Shown here piece after piece: positions 22,737 through 34,231 of a DNA stretch of 37,500 bases. How positions within the stretch are numbered: the stretch's first letter is position 1; each line of letters starts with the position of its first letter. Under the pieces are notes generated by a model. It did not search any database. It was not told the origin of the DNA and was given only the letters and a program-made list of their open reading frames with translations. The translations under genes were made by a program, and so were the position numbers. The stretch covers positions 39,277,295-39,314,794 of the forward strand of contig CM022665.1 of NCBI GenBank assembly GCA_012295275.1, read 5' to 3'. This stretch comes from Chrysomallon squamiferum (Eukaryota > Mollusca > Gastropoda > Neomphalida > Peltospiridae).

Positions 22737-23944
22737 CTCTAAAGATTTGTTGAGTTCTATCATTAGAAAAGCAAGGCCAGCGGTTTATTTATTTCTTTGT
22801 TTTGCTTTAAAAGAAGAACTGATTGTTTACTGTAATTATAGTTTATAACTTAAAGTCGTATTTAGGTTAAATGACGCTTTCTTTGACCTATAGAGGTTAT
22901 TCCTTGTTTTTTTTTTTTAAATCACAGTTTTGGAGAACGTTTGACTTCGTGTTAATGTGATAACAGTTCTGTAAAGTCAATAACATAGTAAAAGGGTACT
23001 AGCAGGTCGTTTGTTGTATGCAAATACAGACGTAACAATTATAACGATATGTTTTATTTTAGTTGGTCGCGATCTTGTTAGGTTTGGCTAATCTTCTCAC
23101 TACATGATGTGAATGTAGAACGTGGGTTGCTCTGCAGTATTATCTGTCAGTCCAGAGCTTCTTAAACTGATGAAATGTTGACAGAAAGGTGAATGAAGTT
23201 GTTGTTTTCTTTGCGGGGTAATGAATCTGGATGTGTGAATAAAGTGTGAATACAAGAGGAAGGGTGACTGGCTTAATTAACTGAGATTATTCATATTATG
23301 CTTTGCTTACAAAGCCTTTCCTATTAAAGTGAGCGGCAAGAAATCGAAACCGTTAAGTCTTTTCTCTCAACATTGTTGTTTTCTAATTACGTATATATTT
23401 ATATACAAGGGAAAATAAGACGAAAGTTAGAGAAACCCAAAGTAAATGGCATTTTGCATTAAAGGGTAAGTGAAATGGTTTAAAAAGCCTAGTGTTAGAC
23501 ATATAGGCAGTGGCGTGTCTACATTTTTGTGGCCCTGAAGCTTCAACTGTTTTGGGGTCTCTTCGCAAGCAGTAACGAGATCTGTTGACTACTTTTATAT
23601 ACTTCTGTGATAAGGTGTTCGTGACATGTTTTAAAAATGCAGATTTTGTTTTAAATTTTGAAGTCATGTGGACTAAAGTGTCTTCTAGAGGATTTCCCGT
23701 ATTAGGGCTGCTGAAGCTTAACGCTTCGATAGTTTTATAACCGTGATTATTCCCACTATGATAGTTTCATAACAGATCCGCGCCTGGGTATCAGTGACTT
23801 TGATCGTCTTCACCGTGTATACTCATTCTTATTCATTATTATAAACTCGAGATGATGTTCCAGTTTTTAAAATAAATAAATGGAATAAAAGCAGTACATC
23901 GAAGAAACATAGTTGAAAAATGTTTAAATTACAATCAAGACGGC

Positions 23945-24034
23945 TGTGTATTTGAGAACTGTTTATTCAGACTAATTTCTCTTTCATTACATCTTCTATT
24001 ATCTTTTTATTTCTTCCAGATTTCAGTCGATCAT
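23945..24034 (-). terminator. 3' UTR exon and poly(A) signal, copy 4
   Basis: The preceding exon ends at 24174, the acceptor ends at 24035 and AATAAA lies at 23962-23967 (minus). Confidence 0.5.
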
Positions 24035-24176
24035 CTACAATAAAAGGAGGAAAATAAGTTTTATTTACAATTCTAAATGACTTTTTTTTTTTTATAAACT
24101 ACGTTTTCATCGACATCGTTGTCGTTACTGTTCTGTCGTCGTTTCAGTAAATGGATAATTAAAGCGTACTTACATT

Positions 24177-25427
24177 TTAAAAACTATTTAAATTTTTCAT
24201 CATCTTCTGAAACTCTTTCACCGTAACTTCATTGTCACCTGAAATATTTACACTTAAAATTAAAACACAAATTCGTTTTTAAATTACTGGTTTGTCTTTA
24301 TGTTTTCAGTTTATATATGAAACTTGAAAACCTTTATATTTATTTATTTCAAACATTAACAGTTATAACGAGTTGAACAATAGTTTGACACTGCCAATAA
24401 ACTATATTCTGTTCATCACATATCAAAGACATTGCCACAACTCCGAAAGCTAGTTTTATGAATTTACAGCAAGCTTTCTTCATGTATGTTATTCCTTCCC
24501 ATAGTCAGAAAAACACATATTACCATCTTTGATAATAAATAGGTAACTAGTTACAGCAAAAAATAAACCACTGAAGTATAGACTATTGATCCTGTAACCA
24601 AACACACATCGAGTCACTGCTCAATCATTGAGTTACTATCCTATCCTATCGCTATATATATTTATATATATATTTTTTTTTTTCAGCTTACGTCATTATT
24701 ATTTTATTTATCTATCACTGAATTACAGGCATATGCCAATCCTAATTTTTTTTTTCTTATCATTTTTCAGGAAAAGAAATTTAAAATATACTTATAAATT
24801 TGATAATCGAGTACAAGAATTTAATAACAATAGTAGTAGTAGAAGCAACAATAGCTAAAAAATGAACAACAGTATAGCAACAATAATAATAATATTGTTA
24901 TTATTATTATTGTTGTTGTTGTTGTTGTTAGTCTTATTATTATAATTATGTTTATATTAATGTTTAAAATTATGTTGATGATGATAGTAATAAAAACGAT
25001 GACGAAAGAGCGTACCATCTTCATCAGCAACGGCAAGAATATCCTGCGTATCTCTGCTGTCAACTAGATTCTCTACCTCGGTTTCGTCTATCACGCCGTC
25101 CATGTTGGCATCAAAATCAGCGGCATCTGCAGCAGTTAATTTAATTCTTATTAAACCTTTACAGTGAACATTCACGTGCTGAAAATAGTTATTCAATACT
25201 CTTCGCTTGAAAATAACATTTTAAATAAGTTAGTTGCTCTTCTGGAGCTGTTCGTGTTGTTATTGCTGTTACTGTAGTTAATGTTGTTGTTACTTTAGTG
25301 TTTGATATTGATAATGACGTTGCTGCAGCTGTAATTTCTTTCAGTTACAATATTATTGTCTTCACAAGGTTCTAATTTTTTTTTTTTTATTTTTAAATGT
25401 TATTATTAAATTTTCAGTTCTGTAAAG

Positions 25428-25484
<57 letters not shown>

Positions 25485-25702
25485 TTCTCGTGTATTTATT
25501 TACCACAAAAGCAAGTCACTAAAATGTTACCTCTTTTCCCAGCAGCCAGAGCGGCTCCTGCGATTTTTCCAATCGCCACGGTTACTGCTACTCTCTTAGC
25601 TACTTCACCTACACGTCGAAAAAAACGTCGTCCACGCCAACTACCCGCAGACAGGGTGACCGCAGCAACCAACAACAACAACAACAACAAAGTAGACTTC
25701 AT
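24177..25702 (-). CDS. Secreted cationic peptide with EF-hand propiece, copy 4
   Basis: Coding exons 25531-25702, 25016-25126 and 24177-24238, 114 aa, with the first exon at about 26483-26509. It is the most diverged copy in the middle of the mature peptide: RVAVTVAIGKIAGAALAAGKR, where T41, G45 and I47 differ from the usual S, A and V. The extra Gly in the helix would be expected to loosen it. The EF-hand exons are indistinguishable by eye from copy 2. The gene lies wholly in the clean part of unit 4, upstream of the scrambled stretch at 26800-28250, so its model should not suffer from the assembly problem there. Confidence 0.75.
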
Positions 25703-26482
25703 CTAAAGAAAATAATAGAATGTTGTCATCAGTAATGTTTGAATACTTATTTGTTTAACAACATATTTTAATATTAACTGATATTAGAAGACAATTATTT
25801 GAGTTTTATACATTGATTTTACTAGAGATAAAACCCGCTGTTACTACTCCATTTTCTACTCACATATATTAAAAATAAATGTTTTTTTTAAAAAAGCCAT
25901 TGTCCATCATAAATAAATCAGTAGTGGGCACTGGCTGAAACGGGAAATAGGCCAGAGAACAGGTTTGATCTTTCACCAGTAGATGTGACAGACGAAACTC
26001 GCAGTTGCTTTCCTGATAGCCATTCTGATCCATCAGCAGATAACTTCCTTTTTACTTTTTCTTTGATGAAACCAATCATGAAATAATGGCAATAATCGAT
26101 CCTCCAACATATTTTTCCTTAGACGTTCACAAAAATACATACTCATAGACCATCTCATGATACTATTGCTACTGGAGTTACTACTACAACTAGGACTACT
26201 ACTAATATGGTTACTATTACTACAGCTACAACTACTACTACTATAATACAACAACTACTGCTACTAATACGATTACTACTACTACTACTACTAGGATTAC
26301 TATTTGTATTACTTCTACCATTAATAATGGTAATAAAATTAATAATAATAATAATAAGACAATAATAATAATAATAATAAAATAATAATAATAATAAGAC
26401 AATAATAATAATAATAACAATTAAAACTAAATTAAATAAAATAACTAAATCTAAATAAATAAATACAAATTTCAATACTTAC

Positions 26483-26592
26483 TTTGTAGCGTTCAGAATC
26501 AGCTTGTCTGAGATGGTCAGATATAGCCTCTTTTTATGTGCTGTCGAACAGGATTTGAAAACCTACACCCACATCCTTATCTACAGTTATCA
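26483..26592 (-). promoter_or_regulatory. Core promoter and first exon, copy 4 (variant initiator)
   Basis: GATA motifs at 26586-26592 and 26575-26582, TATA-like box at 26530-26538, donor G at 26482. This copy has TCTCAGAC instead of TTTCAGAC at the presumed start (A at 26509), and GGCTATATC rather than GGCTTAATC between the box and the start. It could therefore differ in strength from its siblings. Confidence 0.58.
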
Positions 26593-26799
26593 TCAGTCAA
26601 ATTGAAAATTCACATTAATTCATATCATATTATGTGAGAACATTAATTAACATCATTTCTAAAAGTCATTAATTAAGGGCTGTTTTGTTCATTAATTATG
26701 TCTCCTGTGTTTAAAAGACGTAAAAAAAAAAAAAGGTGTGTTTAATGGATTTTAGCCAAACAGTCGCTGTTATTTCTGAAACTGCTGATATTTTAAAAT

Positions 26800-28250
26800 T
26801 AGGTGTAAAAATGTGTTTGTAAACTTTTAGAATCAAAAAACACACAAAAACGATTTGTGTTCCATAAAATGAAAATGAAACATGTTGAAAATTAGGCAAT
26901 AAATATATTTAAAAATTCAAAAAACTAAATTTCTCTTATCCTTTTCAAAAATCGAAAATCTATCATGCAAAAATAAGATGTCATAAAAACAACAACTGAA
27001 CAGTATGTGTTTGCGAATGATTGAAAATGTAACGAAAAACGATTTTATCACCCCACAAAAACATATATATATATATAAATAACATTATATTATTTTTATT
27101 ATAATATAATATTATTGTTGTTAAATGTTGGGATTTTATTTTATTGTCTAGCCACTTCCAGATTTAGGTTCATTCATTTGTCAAACCACGCATTCTGGAA
27201 AATGTTGGACAGCATACGTCAAAATATGTTGGTTTTCAGTTGTCGTCTGTTTTAACTGAAATTAAGATGGCTGAAAAACATTTTACCATAACTAGGGTGA
27301 TTGTTGCATGTTTCTTATACTGTCAAGATATCTGAAAATTAGGTTTAAAATGTGTTTGTAAATTTTTGAATTGTAACACGTTTGCATATTTAACACCATC
27401 GTCATGTTGAAAATTAAAAGAAATAAATATATTTAAAATTTAAAAATTCTTTTCTCTTATCCTTTTCACAGATCGATTTCTTCAAAGCATTGATAAGATG
27501 TCATAAAAGTTTAAATAAATGAACAGAGTGTGTTTTGGACTTCGAATTGATTAAAAAAACGAAACGAAAATGAAGAAGGGAGACACACAAATTTATATAT
27601 ATATATATATATTATTGTTTTTATTTTATTATTATTATTATTCCGTTTTTGTTGTTGTTGTTGAATATTTATTTTTCTTCGTTCTATAAAGCTGCATTCT
27701 CGTAAAACTTTGGACAGTGTTGGTTTTCAGTCGTCGTCTGCTGCGTTTAGATTGAAGTAAACAAGATGGCTGAAATTCGATATTTTTAGAACTAGAAAAC
27801 TTGTTGCATGTTTCATTTTTATTTATTCATTTATTTATTTGTTTAAGTTTGTAAATAATCCACGTCTGTTTTTCTTCTTATTATTAGGTAAGACTGAAAA
27901 GAAACCATTTTATTTTATTTATTTATTTATTTATTTATATATATATTTTTTTTAAATAGTTTGTTTTTCTTCTATAATTATTCATATTATTATTATTCCA
28001 TTAATTATTATTATTAACTCGGCCATTATTAATAATTATCCTTAAATACTATTATTAAAATGATCCGAATTCGTAATTTCTTTTGGTGGTGTTAGACAAC
28101 CTTTTTGTTAATGATCATCATAATTAATATAAAATACTGTATTAATGTTTGTTTTATTATTATATAGCCTTATTATTATTTTTATTAAATTATTATTAAA
28201 TTATTAATAAATATGTTATTAAAATAGAATGAAATATTTTGAGTTTGTTT
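26800..28250. other. Scrambled intergenic stretch in unit 4
   Basis: Fragments known from other units appear out of register and fused mid-word. For example, GAATCAAAAAACACACAAAAACGATTTGTG mixes two segments that lie several hundred bases apart in unit 1, and TTGGACAGCATACGTCAAAATATGTTGGTTTTCAG joins two others. The gene-like remnants occur twice in degraded form. It reads like a consensus of misaligned long and short unit versions. Confidence 0.6.
27731..27815 (-). pseudogene. Scar of the 357-aa gene, unit 4 (disturbed)
   Basis: The remnant is recognisable (AAACAAGATGGCTGAAATTCG on the plus strand) but interrupted by small indels, and the 23-bp inverted filler is missing. A second, more garbled version lies at about 27232-27315 in the same unit. 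Confidence 0.65.
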
Positions 28251-28586
28251 TAACTTTATAATTATTGATATTAAAATAAAATTACTATAATATTTATACG
28301 ATATTTCAAGAAACTATTCAAGGGAACTAACTGTTTAAGACCTTATTTTAAAACTCATCGCGTTTTCAAGTAAATTCAACTGCCTCTTAATTTTTTGTAT
28401 ACTTATTTATCTCATACATACAACATGTAAATTTATTACCTTGAGCTGAAGTAGATTTCATTCGCTTTGACGTCGTTAATTAAAAATTACAGAATGAATA
28501 TAACTCAATATACATTACACTGTTTTATTACATAGATTTTTCATTTATTAAATTATTATAACTACAGTGTGTGTAATAATCTAAGG

Positions 28587-28812
28587 CAGAGCTTTCCAAT
28601 GTTTTCCCTACCAAGGACCAAGTTTATTTGAATGAATTTTCCCACGAACGTTTGAAACGTCTGTCTACTCAGCAAGTATGTTGTAATTAACTGACAACAA
28701 ATTGTCTTCCCAGTTTTGTTTCTCCGTTCAAACACGTATGAAACTCAATTAAAGACAAGTGAAATGTAAATACATTTTTATTATCACCCTAATGTGTGTA
28801 GTTAAACAGCTG
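28587..28812. mobile_element. hAT-like MITE at the end of unit 4
   Basis: Shortened form, almost identical to the copy ending unit 1. Confidence 0.55.
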
Positions 28813-29927
28813 CTCTAAAGATTTGTTGAGTTCTATCATTAGAAAAGCAAGTCGTATTTAAGTTAAATGACGCTTTCTTTGACCTATAGACGTTATTACT
28901 TAATTTGGTTTTTTAAATCACAGTTTTGGAGAACGTTTGACTTCGTGTTAATGTAATAACAGTTCTGTAAAGTCAATAACATAGTAAAAGGGTACTAGCA
29001 GGTCGTTTGTTGTATGCAAATACAGACGTAACAATTATAACGATGTTTTATTTTACTTGGTCGCGATGTTGTTAGGTTTGGCTAATCTTCTCACTACATA
29101 ATGTGAATATAGAACGTGGGTTGCCCTGCAGTATTATCTGTCAGTCCAGAGCTTCTTAAACTGATGAAATGTTGACAGAAAGGTGAATGAAGTTGTTGTT
29201 TTCTGTGGGGGGTAATGAATCTGAATGTATGAATAAAAGAGGAAGGGTGACTGACTTAATTAACTGAGATTATTCATATTATGCTTTGCTTACAAAGCCT
29301 TTCCTATTAAAGTGAATGGCAAGCAATGGAAATCGTTAAGTCTTTTCTCTGAATATTGTTGTTTTCTTATTATGTATATATTTACATACAAGGGAAAATA
29401 AGACGAAAGTTACAAAAACTCAAAGTAAATGGCATTTTGCATTAAAGGGTAAGTGAAATGGTTTAAAAAGCCTAGTGTTAGACATATAGGCAGTGGCGTG
29501 TCTACATTTTCGTGGCCCTGAAGCTTCAACTGTTTTGGGGTCTCTTCGCAAGCAGTAACGAGATCTGTTGACTACTTTTATATACTTCTGTGATAAGGTG
29601 TTCGTGACATGTTTTAAAAATGTAGATTTTGTTTTAAATTTTGAAGTCATGTGGACTAAAGTGTCTTCTAGAGGATTTCCCGGATTAGGGCTGCTGAAGC
29701 TTAACGCTTCGATAGTTTTATAACCGTGATTATTCCCACTATGATAGTTTCATAACAGATCAGCGCCTGGGTATCAGTGACTTTAATCGTCTTGACAGTG
29801 TATACTAATTCTTATTCATTATTATAAACTCGAGATGATGTTCCAGTTTTTAAAATAAATAAATGGAATAAAAGCAGTACATCGAAGAAACATAGTTGAA
29901 AAATGTTTAAATTACAATCAAGACGGT

Positions 29928-30016
29928 TGTGTATTTGAGAACTGTTTATTCAGACTAATTTCTCTTGCATTACATCTTCTATTATGCTTTTTTATTTCTT
30001 CCAGATTTCAGTCGAT
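29928..30016 (-). terminator. 3' UTR exon and poly(A) signal, copy 5
   Basis: The preceding exon ends at 30155 (donor GTAAGTACTC, slightly different from GTAAGTACGC elsewhere), the acceptor ends at 30017 and AATAAA lies at 29945-29950 (minus). Confidence 0.5.
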
Positions 30017-30157
30017 CTACAATAAAAGGAGGAAAATAAGTTTTATTTACAATTCTAAATGACTTTTTTTTTTTATAAACTATATTCATCGACATTGTTG
30101 TCGCTTCTGTTACTGTCGTCGTTTCAGTAAATGGATTATTAAAAGAGTACTTACATT

Positions 30158-31719
30158 TTAAAAACTATTTAAATATTTCATCATCTTCTGAAACTCTTTC
30201 ACCGTAACTTCATTGTCACCTGAAATATTTACACTTAAAATTAAAACACAAATTCGTTTTTAATTTATATTGGTTTGTCTTTATGTTTTCAGTGAATAGA
30301 TATATAATGTATCCTGAAAACCTTTATTATATATATATATATATATATATATTTATTTCAAACATTAACAGTTATAACGTGTTAATACTGCCATCAAACT
30401 ATATTCTGTTCATGACATATCAAAGCCATTGCCACAACTCCATAAGCTAGTTTTATGAATTTATTGCAAGCTTTCTTCATGTATGTTATTCCTTCCCATA
30501 TTCAGAAAAACACATATTACCATCTTTGATAATAAATAGGTAATTAGTTAGAACAAAAAATGAATCACTGAAGTATAGACTATTGATCCTGTAACCAAAT
30601 ACACATCGGGTCATTGCTCTATCGCTGAGTTACTATCCTATCCTATCGCTATATATTTTTTGTTCTCCTCATTATTGTTTTATTTAAGTCACAGGCCTAT
30701 GCTATCACTATATACATTATTATTTTTTTTTCAGCTTACGTCATTATTATTTTATTTTTCTATCACTGAATTACAGGCATATGCTATCACTAATTTTTTG
30801 TTTTCTTCTTATCATTTTTCAGGAAAAGAAATTGAAAATATACTTATAAATTTGATAATCGAGTACAAGAATTTAATAACAATAGTAGTAGTAGAAGCAA
30901 CAATAGCTAAAAAATGAACAACAGTATAGCAACAATAATAATAATATTGTTATTATTATTATTGTTGTTGTTGTTGTTGTTGTTAATCTTAGTATTATAA
31001 TTATGTTTATATTTATGTTTAAAATTATGTTGATGATGATAGTAATAAAATCGATGACGAAAGAGCGTACCATCTTCATCAGCAACGGCAAGAATATCCT
31101 GCGTATCTCTGCTGTCAACTAGATTCTCTACCTCGGTTTCGTCTATCACGCCGTCCATGTTGGCATCAAAATCAGCGGCATCTGCAGCAGTTAATTTAAT
31201 TCTTATTAAACCTTTACAGTGAACATTCACGTGCTGAAAATAGTTATTCAATACTCTTCGCTTGAAAATAACATCTTAAGTAAGTTAGTTGCTCTTCTGG
31301 AGCTGTTCGTGTTGTTATTGCTGTAGTTAATGTTGTTGTTACTTTAGTGTTTGATATTGATAATGACGTTGCTGCAGCTGTAATTTCTTTCAGTTACAAT
31401 ATTATTGTCTTCACAAGGTTATCATTTGTTTTTTTGGGTTATCTTATTATTAAATTTTCAGTTCTGTAAAGATTATTATTATTATTATTATTATTATTAT
31501 TGTTATTTTCTCGTGTATTTATTTACCACAAAAGCAAGTTACTAAAATGTTGTTACCTCTTTTCCCAGCAGCCATTGCGACTTTGGCAATCGCCGCGCTT
31601 ACTGCTATTCTCTTAGCTACTTCACCTACACGTCGAAAAAAACGTCGTCCACGCCAACTACCCGCAGACAGGGTGACCGCAGCAACCAACAACAACAACA
31701 ACAACAAAGTAGACTTCAT
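30158..31719 (-). CDS. Secreted cationic peptide with EF-hand propiece, copy 5 (short form)
   Basis: Coding exons 31557-31719, 31071-31181 and 30158-30219 give 111 aa. The first coding exon is nine bases shorter, an in-frame loss of three residues in the hydrophobic tail of the peptide, which reads SAAIAKVAMAAGKR. Other differences are I39 for V and A42 for V. The Gly-Lys-Arg processing site, both EF-hand loops (shifted to 60-71 and 89-100) and all splice signals are kept. Like copy 1 it has Tyr near the C-terminus (KMMKYLNSF), so the two end copies share a state that differs from the three inner copies. The non-coding first exon is at about 32523-32549. Confidence 0.76.
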
Positions 31720-32522
31720 CTAAAGAAAATAATAGAATGTTGTCATCAGTCATAAATGAATACTTATTTGTGTAACAACATATTTTAATATTAACTGATA
31801 TTAGAAGACAATTATTTGAGTTTTATACATTGATTTTACTAGAGATAAAACCCGCTGTTACTACTCCATTTTCTACTCACATATATTAAAAATAAATGTT
31901 TTTTAAAAAAAAGCCATTGTCCATCATAAATAAATCAGTAGTGGGCACTGGCTGAAACGGGAAATAAGCCAGAGAACAGGTTTGATCTTTCACCAGTAGA
32001 TGTGACAGACGAAACTCGCAGTTGCTTTCCTGATAGCCATTCTGATCCATCAGCAGATAACTTCCTTTTTACTTTTTCTTTGATGAAACCAATCATGAAA
32101 TAATGGCAATAATCGATCCTCCAACATATTTTTCCTTAGACGTTCACAAAAATACAAACTCATAGACCATCTCATGATACTACTGCTACTGCAACTACAA
32201 CTACAACTACAACTAGGACCAATACTAATATAATTACTACTACTACTATAATACAACAACTACTTCTACTATTACGATTACTACTACTACTACAGCAATA
32301 ACAACTACTACTACTACGATTACTATTTCTACTACTTCTACCATTAATAATAGTAATAAGATAATAATAGTAATAGTAATAATAATAATAATAACAATAA
32401 TAATAATAAGACAAAAACAACAATCATAATAATAATAATAAGGCAATAGCAACAATAACAATTAAAACTAAATTAAATAAAGAACTAAATCTAAATAAAT
32501 AAATACAAATTTCAATACTTAC

Positions 32523-32632
32523 TTTGTAGCGTTCAGAATCAGATTGTCTGAAATGGTCAGATTAAGCCTCTTTTTATGTGCTGTCGAACAGGATTTGAAA
32601 TCCTACACCCACATCCTTATCTACAGTTATCA
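32523..32632 (-). promoter_or_regulatory. Core promoter and first exon, copy 5
   Basis: GATA motifs at 32626-32632 and 32615-32622, TATA-like box at 32570-32578, initiator A at 32549, donor G at 32522. It is nearly identical to copy 3 in this 110-bp block. Confidence 0.6.
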
Positions 32633-32945
32633 TCAGTCAAATTGAAAATTCACATTAATTCATATCATATTATGTGAGAACATTAATTAACATCATTTCT
32701 AAAAGTCATTAATTAAGGGCGGTTTTGTTCATTAATTATGTCTCCTGTGTTTAAAAGACGTAAAAAAACAAAAAGGTGTGTGTATTGGATTTTAGCCAAA
32801 CAGTCGCTGTTATTTCTGAAACTGCTAATGTTTTCAACAATATATATATTGTAACTGCCATGACTACGTCATGAATACGTCTGTTGCTACTACTACTATT
32901 ACTACTACTACCATGTATCAAAAAGAAGCAAAATAAACAAAAAAA

Positions 32946-33064
32946 ATTAAACAACAGCAACAACAATAACAATAACAGCAGCAGCAGCAACAACAGCAAC
33001 AACAACAACAACAACATCATAATAATAATAATAATAATAGTAATAATAGTAATAATAATAATAA
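32946..33064. repeat. (AAC)n/(AGC)n/(AAT)n microsatellite, unit 5
   Basis: A run of AAC, AGC and AAT triplets replaces the shorter AAC and AAT tracts found in units 1 and 3. Open frames through it are low-complexity and are not taken as coding. Confidence 0.8.
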
Positions 33065-33142
33065 CGGCCTGAGTCTTTTCCTCCTCACCCCCCAAAAAAA
33101 CAGCAACCAAAAAACAGAAAAATATGAACATAAAAAACAACA

Positions 33143-33232
33143 ATATAATATAATATAATATAATATAATATAATATAATATAATATAATATAATACAATA
33201 CAATACAATATAATATAATATAATATAATATA
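33143..33232. repeat. Long (TATAA)n microsatellite, unit 5
   Basis: About 18 pentamer repeats, more than twice the length of the tracts in units 1 and 3, with a TACAA sub-block inside. Confidence 0.88.
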
Positions 33233-33699
33233 CTTGTTAAATGTGTGGGATATTTATTTTATTGTCTAGCCACTTCCAGATTTAGGTCATTCATTTGTCA
33301 TTAACCACGCTGGTGATGGAGAACGTACGACAGCATACGTCAAAATATGTTAACAGGTCTTCAAATTTCAAAGTTTTAACTGTTAATTATATATATACAT
33401 AAATACATATACCATATACAGGGTCATTATAAAGTACCTGTGCAATTTTATACTGTCATTATGGCATATCTGAAAATTAGGTACAAAGTGTACTTCTAAA
33501 TTTTTAGAATCGTAAAACGATTTGTATATATAATGACTATGGTCATGTTGAAAATTAAGCAATAAATATATTTAAAAATTAAAAAATTCTTTTCTCTTAT
33601 CCTTTTCACAGATCGATTCTATCATGCATTGATAAAATGTCATAAAATTTACAACTGCACAGTATGTGTTTGCGAATGATTAAAAATGTAACGAAAATG

Positions 33700-34231
33700 A
33701 TTTTATCGTTTTTGTAAAACAGGACAGCTTCGTAGCAGATGCTGGTTTTGTTGTAATTTATGGCTCGACAATCCTGGCTGTCAATGATATCAAATCTGAA
33801 ATAAACCTGTTTTTTGTAAACAGGACAAGATTGCACCAATTTACATTTTTGCACCAATTTACAACAAGCAATCTGCACATAGTCGTAATTTTGAATTATT
33901 TCATTTTATTTTATTTTATTTTATTATTATTTTTTTTTTTACTGCTGTTACTGTTATGTGACACCTTATTTTTCATCTCTTGTCAAAGCAGAACACAGTT
34001 TGTAAACTCTGAGGTCAAAAGGTACTGCAAGACAGAAGATATTGTGATGTTTCAACAATTAAACATTTTCAGTACAAAATGTTTCTTACAATTTTAGATG
34101 ATCATTTAGTGTTAGCTGCTTTTTGTTCCTTTCATTGCTAGAATAATATATACAGGCAAAATAAAGACGAAAAAAGATAAAATAAAGACACCTCGTTTAT
34201 TTTTATTTTAGTTCTGCAATTACGTATATAT
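33700..34231. other. Unit 5-specific segment downstream of the 357-aa gene
   Basis: Most of this has no counterpart in the other units. It contains two direct copies of a 15-mer, TTGCACCAATTTACA (33831-33845 and 33849-33863), two related copies of GTAAA(A)CAGGACA, a (TTTTA)n tract at about 33900-33925, and then the poly(A) signals of the neighbouring gene. No separate gene is supported. Confidence 0.45.

Larger units (their letters stand above)
16161..22754. repeat. Array unit 3
   Basis: About 6.6 kb, a long-form unit that keeps the intergenic segment deleted in unit 2. Its terminal MITE keeps an older-looking end with CAGCGGACCTTAGGGTGG, which is shared only with unit 5. It contains peptide gene copy 3. 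Confidence 0.9.
22755..28830. repeat. Array unit 4
   Basis: About 6.1 kb. The gene-bearing half is clean and close to unit 2, but roughly 26800-28250 is a scrambled mixture of segments found in order in the other units. The final part (from about 28240) returns to a sequence almost identical to the end of unit 1. It contains peptide gene copy 4. Confidence 0.85.
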
